Shown one piece after another: positions 27,587 through 34,739 of a stretch of DNA of 64,000 nt (position 1 is the first letter of the stretch; the number at the start of each line of letters is the position of its first letter). Made by a program: the position numbers and the translations under genes. The notes under the pieces are model-generated. The model saw only the letters and a program-made list of their open reading frames with translations. It was not told the origin of the DNA and did no database searches. This DNA is from Hoeflea_A sp963921345 (GTDB lineage Bacteria; Pseudomonadota; Alphaproteobacteria; Rhizobiales; Rhizobiaceae): the NCBI GenBank assembly GCA_963921345.3, contig CAWUFE020000002.1, positions 1,054,001 through 1,118,000 of the forward strand. The letters are read 5' to 3'.

Positions 27587-28900
27587 CTATTCCTCGCGCA
27601 TGGCCTTGATGAGGCGATTTCGAAGCGGCTGAACCAGATAGTCGAGCGTCGTTCTCTCGCCCGTCGCGATGATCACGTCTCCCGGCATGCCCGGTGTCAA
27701 GGCGTTGGCCAGATGTTCCGGTATGCTGTCGTTGTGGACGATGATCTTCGACTGGTAGTACTCTTCGCGCTCCATCTCGTCGATGAGGATATCGGCGGAA
27801 ATCCATTCGACACGCCCGAAGATGGTCGGGATTTCCTGGCCGGTGAACGAGGAAAACCGAACCTCGGCTTCCATGCCGGTGTGGACGCTGTCGACATCGA
27901 GCGGCGAGATCCGCGCATTGATGATCAGGTCGTCATTGACCGGAACGATTTCCATGATCGTGTCGCCGGCCTGCACGACACCGCCGAGCGTGTGTACCTT
28001 CAGGTTCTGGATGATGCCTTCCTGCGGAGCCCGGATTTCGACGCGGTTGTAGACGTCGGAGGCAATGTTGTGCCGCTCGCGGGCGTCAGCCAGGGTCAGA
28101 CGGGCTTCGCGCAGCGTCTCGACCACATTTTCCACGAATTCCTGCTGCAGCTGCAGGATCTCGATCTTCGCCTCGCCGATGCTCTGTTCGGTGCGGGCGA
28201 TGGACGAGCGCGATTCCGCCTTCTGGCCGAAAATGCGGGTGCGTTCCCGTTCCAGGGCGGCCAGGCGGTTCTTGGCGTAGAACCCCTTCTCCGCGGCCGG
28301 GCGCACGGCCTCGATCTCGGTATCGTAGCTGGCGATCTGCGCGTCGAGCGAATCGATCTGCTCCCGCGTGCCGGCAATGAACTCTTCCTGCTGGGCGATC
28401 TGAGCTTCGAAAATGTCGACGCGGTTCTCGATCGATTCCTTGCGTTCGCGGAACTGCCGTTCCTGGTCGGTCATCATCGTCTGAACGGCCGGGTCCGACT
28501 TGTACTGGACGATGAGGTCGGGAAAGACGATCTCGTCCAGCCCGTCGCGCTCGGCGATCAGCCGCGCTTCGTGGGCAAGTGCCTGGAAGTACTGGACGCG
28601 GGTCAGGTCGGTGTTGGCCTTGGCCTGGGTCGGATCGAGCACGATCAGCAGGTCGTTCTCCTTCACCAGCTGGGCGTTCTTGACCAGGATTTCCTTGACG
28701 ATTCCACCTTGCAGGTGCTGGATTTCCTTGGAGTTGGATTCGACCGCCACCTTGCCCGGGGCGATCACCGCGCTGTCGAGGCGCGCGGTTGCCGCCCAGA
28801 CACCGAAGCCGCCGACGCTGATCAGCAGCACCAACGCCCCGAATATCAGGATGCCGAAATAGCTGGTTGAGACCTTGGGTGCGTCGTCCTGATTGCTCAT
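27587..28900 (-). CDS. Type I secretion periplasmic adaptor (HlyD/PrtE family)
   Basis: Membrane-fusion protein of 437 residues bridging the ABC exporter and an outer-membrane TolC-like channel. After a cytoplasmic N-terminus one transmembrane helix (FGILIFGALVLLISVGGFGVWAA, residues about 13-35) leads into the beta-barrel (VIAPGKVAVESNSKEIQHL) and a long alpha-helical hairpin (about 90-290). The C-terminal signature VYNRVEIRAPQEGIIQNL and MTPGMPG-like loop (ALTPGMPGDVII) are typical. It is downstream of the ABC exporter gene with a 66-base gap. No TolC gene is in the window. Confidence 0.93.
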   Translation of the reverse strand: MSNQDDAPKVSTSYFGILIFGALVLLISVGGFGVWAATARLDSAVIAPGKVAVESNSKEIQHLQGGIVKEILVKNAQLVKENDLLIVLDPTQAKANTDLTRVQYFQALAHEARLIAERDGLDEIVFPDLIVQYKSDPAVQTMMTDQERQFRERKESIENRVDIFEAQIAQQEEFIAGTREQIDSLDAQIASYDTEIEAVRPAAEKGFYAKNRLAALERERTRIFGQKAESRSSIARTEQSIGEAKIEILQLQQEFVENVVETLREARLTLADARERHNIASDVYNRVEIRAPQEGIIQNLKVHTLGGVVQAGDTIMEIVPVNDDLIINARISPLDVDSVHTGMEAEVRFSSFTGQEIPTIFGRVEWISADILIDEMEREEYYQSKIIVHNDSIPEHLANALTPGMPGDVIIATGERTTLDYLVQPLRNRLIKAMREE

Positions 28901-28966
28901 GGTCCGAATCCAAATTGGTTTTGACAGCGCTTCTGACGCTCAAATTGGTTCAATTGATGGCAGACC

Positions 28967-30868
28967 CTAGTCGGCCTTCTGCGTCCGTGCCTGTGCTGCC
29001 GAACCGGCATCCGGCGCCGGCTGCGCCACGGTCTGCGGACGCGGCGGTGGCGGGCGCTGCAGCGACGGGCTCTGCTGCGGCTGGCCCGGACCCGGCTGCG
29101 GCGGCACCGGCTGCGGGCCCCGTTGCGGCCCGCCCTGCGGCAACGGCATGGTGGAGACACCCGGTTGCTGCTCGCGCGGTGGTGCCTGAACCACTTTCGG
29201 GCCCATCAACTTCGGCAGCATCTGTTCGCGCGTTCCGATGCCCTGCAGCTGGCCGTCCATCAGGATCATGATCTGGTCGGCGATGGTCAGCAGGTTCGGC
29301 TTGTGGGTGATCACGATCACCGCGATGTTCGCTTCGCGCATCTTTCGCATCGCCTCGGACAGCGCTTCTTCGCCGGCGGTGTCGAGATGCGAATTGGGTT
29401 CGTCGAGAACGACCATCACCGGATCGCCATAGACCGCCCGGGCGAGTGCGACACGCTGACGCTGGCCGCCCGACAGCACCTGACCGCCTTCGCCGATTTC
29501 CGTGTCGTATCCCTGTGGCAGGCCCTGGATCATCTCGTGGACGCCCGCCAACTGCGCCGCGGCGATGACGCGCTTGTCGTCGATTTCCGAAAAGCGTGCG
29601 ATGTTCTCGGCGATGGTACCGGAAAACAGCTCGACGTCCTGCGGCACGTAGCCGATGAAGCGGCCGAGTTTCTCCTGGTCCCAATGGTCGATGTCGGAGC
29701 CGTCGATACGCACATGTCCGGATGCTGCCGGCCACACGCCGACGATGACCCGGGCAAGCGTCGACTTGCCGGCGGCCGACGGGCCGACGATGGCCAGAAC
29801 GTTGCCGGGATCGACGTTGAAGGTAAGCCCCTTGAGCGTCGGCTTCTGGGCGCCTGGCGGCCCGGCGATGACGTTCTCGATCGCCAGCTTGCCGGTCGGA
29901 TCCGGCAAGTCCATCTGGTCCATCTGTTCCGGCAGCGAGGCAAACATGGCGCGCAGCCGCTTGGTTGCCTCGCGCATTGCCACGAAGGACTTCCAGCTGC
30001 CGACAGACTGTTCGACCGGCGCCAGTGCGCGGCCCATCATGATCGACGCGGCGATCATGACGCCTGGAGTGATTTCGCCGAGGATAGACAGATAGGCGCC
30101 GACGCCGAGGATCGACACCTGGAGGCCCATGCGCACGAATTTCTGGAAGGCGACGATGCTGCCGGCGCGGTCGCCGGCCTTGCCCTGCCAGCCCAGCGCT
30201 TCCAGGTGTTTCTTGTCCCAGCGCTGCTGGATGTTATTGCGCATGCCGAGCGCGTTGATGACCTCGGAGTTGCGCAGCGTCGTCTGGGCGCTTTGGGCGG
30301 CGACGATCCCCGCCCGGTTGCCTTTCGCCAGCAGTCCCCTGGTCGTCAGTTCGTTGAGCAACGCCAGCGAAAAGATGATGACCGCACCGCTCAGCGCCAC
30401 CAGCCCGAGATAGGTGTGCATGACGAAACAAACCGCTACGAAGACTGGCACCCAGGGGGCGTCGCAGAAAGCCATGATGGCGTTGCCGCCGATAAAGTCG
30501 CGCACCACGTCCTTGTCGCGGATTGCCTGGGCGCTGGCCGAGTTGGACTGCATGGACTGCAGCTTGACGACCGCGTCGAACACCGGCTTGGAGATCTGCC
30601 GGTCGAACCGGTTACCGCCGCGCGCCAGCATCCGCGAGCGGACATATTCCAGGCAGGCGTAGGTCAGAAGCATCGCTACCGCGATCACCGTCAGCAGCAC
30701 CAGCGTCGTCTCGTTGCGGCTCGACAGGACGCGGTCATAGACCTGCATCATGTAGATCGGCGCCACGAACATCAGCATGTTGGCGAAGAGCGAGAAAAAG
30801 ATCGTCAGAATGAGGGTCGGCTTGTACGCGCCGAACGCCTTGTCCAAAGGAGTTTGTTTTTCGTTCAT
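28967..30868 (-). CDS. Type I secretion ABC transporter (PrtD family) with Pro/Gln-rich tail
   Basis: Exporter of 633 residues from the ATG at 30868. It has an N-terminal membrane domain with helices near 20-40, 57-75 and 140-175, then a nucleotide-binding domain: Walker A GPSAAGKS (362-369), Q-loop GYVPQDVELF, signature LSGGQR (465-470), Walker B VMVVLDEP (484-491), and H-loop ITHKP. No C39 peptidase domain is present, so it exports proteins with uncleaved C-terminal signals. Residues 562-633 form an unusual tail rich in Pro, Gln and Gly. Probable substrates are the DUF4214/RTX proteins in this window. Confidence 0.93.
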   Translation of the reverse strand: MNEKQTPLDKAFGAYKPTLILTIFFSLFANMLMFVAPIYMMQVYDRVLSSRNETTLVLLTVIAVAMLLTYACLEYVRSRMLARGGNRFDRQISKPVFDAVVKLQSMQSNSASAQAIRDKDVVRDFIGGNAIMAFCDAPWVPVFVAVCFVMHTYLGLVALSGAVIIFSLALLNELTTRGLLAKGNRAGIVAAQSAQTTLRNSEVINALGMRNNIQQRWDKKHLEALGWQGKAGDRAGSIVAFQKFVRMGLQVSILGVGAYLSILGEITPGVMIAASIMMGRALAPVEQSVGSWKSFVAMREATKRLRAMFASLPEQMDQMDLPDPTGKLAIENVIAGPPGAQKPTLKGLTFNVDPGNVLAIVGPSAAGKSTLARVIVGVWPAASGHVRIDGSDIDHWDQEKLGRFIGYVPQDVELFSGTIAENIARFSEIDDKRVIAAAQLAGVHEMIQGLPQGYDTEIGEGGQVLSGGQRQRVALARAVYGDPVMVVLDEPNSHLDTAGEEALSEAMRKMREANIAVIVITHKPNLLTIADQIMILMDGQLQGIGTREQMLPKLMGPKVVQAPPREQQPGVSTMPLPQGGPQRGPQPVPPQPGPGQPQQSPSLQRPPPPRPQTVAQPAPDAGSAAQARTQKAD

Positions 30869-30948
30869 GAACGTTTGCCCATCCAAACTGCGCGATATGC
30901 CCCGTATCGCCGCACACACACACGCCCCTGTCTGTTGCGATCAGGCTA

Positions 30949-30969
30949 TAGAGTATTTTCTATACTCTA
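30949..30969. promoter_or_regulatory. 21-bp inverted repeat upstream of type I exporter
   Basis: TAGAGTAT-N5-ATACTCTA forms perfect 8-bp arms and lies 81 bases upstream of the exporter start, in an otherwise A/T-richer promoter gap (30869-31156). There is no T tract after the stem on the minus strand, which argues for an operator rather than a terminator. Its cognate regulator is unknown; the XRE protein is a candidate. Confidence 0.55.
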
Positions 30970-31060
30970 ACGCTTCGCCCAACGCAATCAGCGAGGTCAC
31001 ACAATTCGCACTGTATTATCGGTCCCCATAGCAATATTTTGACCGGCTTCAAAGTCTCGC

Positions 31061-31091
31061 AATAAAAAGGCGGGAACAAACTTTTTCCGCC
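31061..31091 (-). terminator. Rho-independent terminator of the four-repeat protein gene
   Basis: On the minus strand GGCGG (31091-31087) pairs with CCGCC (31073-31069), followed at once by TTTTTATT. It lies 66 bases after the stop at 31157 and separates that gene from the exporter promoter. Confidence 0.75.
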
Positions 31092-31156
31092 AATGCTGTC
31101 AGTCGGTTACGCCGGCTGCACCCTCGAGCGAACTGTATCACATTTTTGTGTAGGGT

Positions 31157-33049
31157 TCATGACTCATCGAGCAGGCTGGTGCCGGTGGCGATGCGCTCGG
31201 CCTCGGTCATGGCCGCAACCTGGCCTTGCCAGTGCTTCTTCTCGGTTTGCCAGTATTCGAGCAAACCATGCTCGGCAAAGTAGTCCTCGCTCTTCGCCTG
31301 CACGATGCCGAGCGCCATCGCCGGGATCTTGCGCCACAGGGAATAGGCGGTGTAGGAGCCGAAACGCTCCAGCCGTTCCTGCCGCAATTCCTCCTGGGTC
31401 TTGGCCTCCTCGACCTCCTGCACGACAGAGACGGGGGCTGGAGGCACATCGGTTTCGGCCAGAGCATCAGTCTCAGCTGGCGGGGGCGGATCATCGCTGG
31501 CCACCGGTTCCTCCGAAACCGTCGCGGAAGCTGATTCGACAGCGTCAGTGGACGCGGCTGGAGATACCGGCGAATCACTCGCGGCTTCTGCGACCGGTTC
31601 CGGCTCTTCGTTTGCCTGAACCGGCGTCGACTCCAGCAACGTGGTACCCGTGGCGGCACGCTCGGCTTCACTCATTTCCGCGACCTTGCCCTGCCAGTGA
31701 TCGCGTTCCGTATGCCAGTAGTCGAGCAACCCGTGTTCGGCAAAGTAGTCCTCGCTTTTCGGCTGCACGATGCCGAGCGCCATCGCCGGGATCTTGCGCC
31801 ACAGCGAATAAGCCGTGTAGGAGCCGAATCGCTCGAGCCGTTCTTGCCGCAGCTCAACCTGCGACTTGGCTTCCTGGACCGGCTGCGCCTCGGAGACAAC
31901 GGGAGCCGTCTGTTCAGGCGCCTCAACCGCTTCCGTAGCCTCCTGGGCAACCGCAGGAGGATCCTGCGACTCCACCGACTGCGTTTCCACTGCGGCTGAT
32001 GCCGTTTGCTCCGGGTCCGACGCGGTATCCTCAGGTTCAGGTTGCGGAGATGCAAGGACCGGTTCGGTCACCGCCGCGTGGGCGGACACTTCGGGAGTGA
32101 GGGTCTGCGCGGCCTCCTCCGCAGAATCTGGTTCTTCAGCCGGCGCCGTGGCTACCGCAGACTCCTGTGAGACAGCGGCTTCGACGGGGTCGTCCTGCGT
32201 GACTGCCGCAACAGTTTGTTCCTCATCCAGCAGACTGGTGCCCGTGGCGGTACGTTCGGCTTCGCTCATTCCGGCAACCAAACCCTGCCAGTGGGCTTTT
32301 TCGGTGTGCCAGTAGTCGAGGAGCCCATGCTCGGCGAAGTACTCCTCACTCTTAGGCGTCACAATGCCCAGCGCCATGGCGGGCGTTTTGCGCCAAAGGG
32401 AATAGGCTGTGTATGAGCCGAAGCGCTCCAACCGCTCCTGTCGCAATTGCTCCTGGCTTTTCGGTTGCTCAACCGACTGCGCCGCGGATACGACGGGCGG
32501 GACCCCATCAGCCTCTTCAACCGCGGCAGCCGCTGCAACCGCTTTCTCGTCTTCGAGTGTTTCCTTCGCAGTGGTTGCTGCCAATTGCTCACTTACTGAT
32601 GTGTCGTCGGCGGGTTCGACTGGCGGAGATGCGGCATCAGCATCGGTCGCCATCGGAGGCATGATTGTCGAATGTTGGCTACTGGTCTGCACGGCCGCAT
32701 GCGCAGATGTCTCCGGCCCATTGGTCGGCGGTAAGTTGACTCCGGCCTCCTCCGATACCGCTGCGACCTCGGCGGGTGTTTCCTCCGCCGGCGCTACGGC
32801 AGCCTGCTCCTCGTCCAGTAATCTGGTTCCCGTGGCCTCCCGCTCCTCCTCGCTCATCGCAGCAACCTGCCCTTGCCAGTGAGCCTTTTCGGTGTGCCAG
32901 TAGTCGAGGAGGCCGTGTTCGGCGAACACTTCTTCGCTTTTCGGTGTAACGATGCCCAAGGCCATCGCCGGAGTTTTTCGCCACAATGAATATGCGGTAT
33001 AGGAGCCGAAGCGTTCGAGCCGTTTTTGACGCAGCTCCTTCTGGCTGAG
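31157..33049 (-). repeat. Four tandem coding repeats of about 240 bp
   Basis: Unit positions on the minus strand, first to last in the protein: 33049-32807, 32460-32217, 31867-31631 and 31402-31157. The last unit ends exactly at the stop codon. Conservation at the amino-acid level is nearly complete while codons differ in places, so selection rather than very recent duplication maintains the units. Confidence 0.85.
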
Positions 33050-33247
33050 TTCGGCATCCGATTCCGGCGATAAAGTTGCTTCCTGCCCCGATCCGCTTTC
33101 GGCCCCGTCAACTCCGCCGCCTGTCGCCTGGTCGTCAACCTGGCCAAGCGCCCCGGAGAATTGTGCACCGCCTTGCTGGGGATCAGCCGTCTGTCGCCCT
33201 ACCGCACCGGGTACCTCACGGCGCTGCGACGCGTTTTGAATATCCAT
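31157..33247 (-). CDS. Four-repeat protein of unknown function, secretion-locus associated
   Basis: A 696-residue protein with four near-identical units of about 80 residues. Each unit carries LRQERLERFGSYTAYSLW, then AMALGIV, KSE, FAEHGLLDYW, HWQG and a closing AERxATGT. Linkers of about 80-115 residues, rich in Ala, Glu, Pro, Val and Thr, separate them. Units 1-2 share TPAMALGIVTPKSEE and units 3-4 share IPAMALGIVQ, implying stepwise duplication. It has no signal peptide or membrane helix. The ATG at 33247 is preferred over a GTG at 33277. I know no family for the unit, whose conserved aromatic and charged residues suggest a folded interaction module. It has its own terminator and lies upstream of the type I exporter. 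Confidence 0.8.
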   Translation of the reverse strand: MDIQNASQRREVPGAVGRQTADPQQGGAQFSGALGQVDDQATGGGVDGAESGSGQEATLSPESDAELSQKELRQKRLERFGSYTAYSLWRKTPAMALGIVTPKSEEVFAEHGLLDYWHTEKAHWQGQVAAMSEEEREATGTRLLDEEQAAVAPAEETPAEVAAVSEEAGVNLPPTNGPETSAHAAVQTSSQHSTIMPPMATDADAASPPVEPADDTSVSEQLAATTAKETLEDEKAVAAAAAVEEADGVPPVVSAAQSVEQPKSQEQLRQERLERFGSYTAYSLWRKTPAMALGIVTPKSEEYFAEHGLLDYWHTEKAHWQGLVAGMSEAERTATGTSLLDEEQTVAAVTQDDPVEAAVSQESAVATAPAEEPDSAEEAAQTLTPEVSAHAAVTEPVLASPQPEPEDTASDPEQTASAAVETQSVESQDPPAVAQEATEAVEAPEQTAPVVSEAQPVQEAKSQVELRQERLERFGSYTAYSLWRKIPAMALGIVQPKSEDYFAEHGLLDYWHTERDHWQGKVAEMSEAERAATGTTLLESTPVQANEEPEPVAEAASDSPVSPAASTDAVESASATVSEEPVASDDPPPPAETDALAETDVPPAPVSVVQEVEEAKTQEELRQERLERFGSYTAYSLWRKIPAMALGIVQAKSEDYFAEHGLLEYWQTEKKHWQGQVAAMTEAERIATGTSLLDES

Positions 33248-33325
33248 AGTCCGTACTGCCGCCACCAATGGTCTCACCTGGTGGCCATGCTAGTGGACCG
33301 AGCTTGCGTTAACCTTTCCGTAACG

Positions 33326-33349
33326 AAAAAGCCCGCCGGTGAGGCGGAC
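33326..33349 (-). terminator. Rho-independent terminator after the Cys-rich small gene
   Basis: On the minus strand GTCCGCC-TCACC-GGCGGGC is followed directly by TTTTT. It begins 12 bases after the stop at 33362 and separates the small-gene operon from the four-repeat gene promoter. Confidence 0.82.
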
Positions 33350-33361
33350 TTTCGGCAAACG

Positions 33362-33598
33362 CTAATTGGTCAGTTGCGGCGCCGTGGACACGACGCCCTC
33401 CTGGTACTCGCCGCACCAGTCGTCCTCGGCGACCACCGGCCAATAGTGATTGGCGATCTTGTGCTCGCCTTTGCGCGCCGGCGGCGTGATATGCACGACC
33501 GGCGGGTAACGGCGGCAATAGCGCCGGGTGACCGGAGAGGCTGCGGTTCCCGGTGGCACGCGATCGGCAAGCCAGTAGACACAAGTTGCACATTTCAT
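33362..33598 (-). CDS. Small Cys-rich putative zinc-binding protein
   Basis: A 78-residue protein from the ATG at 33598 (TTGGAGTCG upstream). It begins MKCATCVYW and contains RYCRRYPPV and WPVVAEDDWCGEY, so four cysteines are spaced C-x2-C, C and C in the manner of small metal-binding proteins found in many bacterial and phage genomes. It may bind zinc. It lies between an unknown gene (33685-34242) and its terminator. No function can be assigned. Confidence 0.7.
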   Translation of the reverse strand: MKCATCVYWLADRVPPGTAASPVTRRYCRRYPPVVHITPPARKGEHKIANHYWPVVAEDDWCGEYQEGVVSTAPQLTN

Positions 33599-33684
33599 CG
33601 AGTTCGACTCCAAAGTTAGTTCTGTACTTTGTGCTCAAGGACCGCACTTTAGGTCAACCGATCCGTGGAAATCACAGCTCGACA

Positions 33685-34242
33685 TCAGTTGAGAACCTGG
33701 CCCGAAGACTCCGCAAGCCTGGACCCCAAGTTTGAGTAGGATCGCTCCGGTAGCTTCCAATTTGCCTTTTTGAAGGCGTCTTCGAGCATATCGACGATCC
33801 TGAGAAACTGTGGCGCTGATAGCGCGCAACCGGCGGCCTCGTTGTCCCCGACAAACAACAGGTGGATCACCGCATCATTCCTGCGGACCTGTAGTTTTCG
33901 AACCAGCCAATTGGCCTGTTGCAACGGCGCTTGTTTCTTCGCATCGCCCCGTTGCACGCTCTTTTGCGTCTGACTCTTCGCCCTTTGAACCGAATATCCG
34001 TAGTCCACCAGAGAATGGAGCTCCGATCCATCGGCTTCGGGTGCTGGCGGAGCAACCCGGTCCGGACGCTTCTCATGCACAGATTCAAGAAACCTGAAGC
34101 CGAGACGGTTGGTCAACCACATCGCAATGTGGCCGGTTGCAACGCCCGACGGCACTCCGATGCAGCAAATCCTGTCCTCGGCCTCCATATAACGGAACGA
34201 GATACTGGCAAGGTTTTGGACCTGCGGGTTCGGATCGCTCAC
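33685..34242 (-). CDS. Uncharacterised 185-residue protein
   Basis: I do not recognise this protein. The GTG start at 34242 has a good ribosome site (TAGGAGATCG) just after the stop of the DUF6447-like gene, so the two are co-transcribed. The N-terminal 60 residues look globular (RYMEAEDRICCIGVPSGVAT, IAMWLTNRLGFRFLESV). A charged, glutamine-rich linker follows (KSQTQKSVQRGDAKKQAP). The C-terminal domain starts with NWLVRKLQVRRNDAVIHLLF and contains SAPQFLRIVDMLEDAF. The genomic position suggests an accessory role in the surface-protein locus. Confidence 0.6.
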   Translation of the reverse strand: MSDPNPQVQNLASISFRYMEAEDRICCIGVPSGVATGHIAMWLTNRLGFRFLESVHEKRPDRVAPPAPEADGSELHSLVDYGYSVQRAKSQTQKSVQRGDAKKQAPLQQANWLVRKLQVRRNDAVIHLLFVGDNEAAGCALSAPQFLRIVDMLEDAFKKANWKLPERSYSNLGSRLAESSGQVLN

Positions 34243-34254
34243 GAATCCGATCTC

Positions 34255-34536
34255 CTAGTTGGTGGATTGACTGGCTTCCGCCGTTGCTGCGGCCGTGGAG
34301 GTGTTTCCTTCCTGACTCGGCGCCGTTCCAACCGGTGTGACGGATTTGAGGATCTCTTGCAAGGTGCGAGCATAGGCCGCGCGGGCCGTCTGGACGATCG
34401 CCGTTTTGCGCTGCAGTTCGGTGAGTTCCATCTCGCAGCCGCGCAGATTGTTGAGCTGCGCCTCGCCGTTTTCCCCGAGGTCGGCCAGGCGGTAGATTTT
34501 GCCGTCGATCGTGACCTTGCGTTCTTCTTCAGCCAT
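34255..34536 (-). CDS. DUF6447-like small protein
   Basis: A 93-residue protein starting at the ATG at 34536. The opening EERKVTIDGKIYRLADLGENG resembles the small DUF6447 family, proteins of unknown function with a KITIDGKxYxLxDL-type N-terminus followed by one long helix. The helix here is AQLNNLRGCEMELTELQRKT...AYARTLQEIL, with a Ser/Thr/Ala-rich tail. It is downstream of the 2203-residue surface protein, behind two hairpins, and leads a small operon. The ORF extends upstream, but only this start makes family sense. Confidence 0.75.
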   Translation of the reverse strand: MAEEERKVTIDGKIYRLADLGENGEAQLNNLRGCEMELTELQRKTAIVQTARAAYARTLQEILKSVTPVGTAPSQEGNTSTAAATAEASQSTN

Positions 34537-34578
34537 GTTGATTGTACTCCTGTTTGTTACGGCATTCTTTACAAGAAC

Positions 34579-34604
34579 AGAGCCCCGGTTTCTACCGGAG
34601 CTCT
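34579..34604. terminator. Hairpin with flanking A/T tracts, possible bidirectional terminator
   Basis: AGAGC and CCGGT pair with ACCGG and GCTCT around a TTCT loop, with one C/A mismatch. On the plus strand it is followed by TTTGTTTTTTCTTT. On the minus strand the trailing bases are only TGTTCTTG. It sits between the terminator of the large surface-protein gene and the DUF6447-like gene. A perfect 7-bp inverted repeat (AACGCTT-TGTC-AAGCGTT, 34628-34645) just upstream may be an operator or second hairpin. Confidence 0.45.
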
Positions 34605-34684
34605 TTGTTTTTTCTTTGGCGGTTTCCAACGCTTTGTCAAGCGTTGACGCTACATTCGTCGCACGCGCGTATCTTATTTTCAAA

Positions 34685-34720
34685 GCAAAAGGCCCCGGCG
34701 ATTGCCGGGACCTTTTTTTG
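34685..34720 (-). terminator. Rho-independent terminator of the 2203-residue surface protein gene
   Basis: On the minus strand GGTCCCGG-CAATCG-CCGGGGCC (34712-34691) is followed by TTTTGCTTTG. The stem begins 28 bases after the stop codon at 34740. T residues on both flanks make it look bidirectional. Confidence 0.75.
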
Positions 34721-34739
34721 TTGTTGCGACGGTTACGGT

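Noticed and set aside
29123..30970. A 615-codon plus-strand open frame opposite the type I exporter.
   Set aside because: The opposite strand encodes a complete ABC exporter with all motifs; this frame's product is His/Asp/Arg-rich without a domain.
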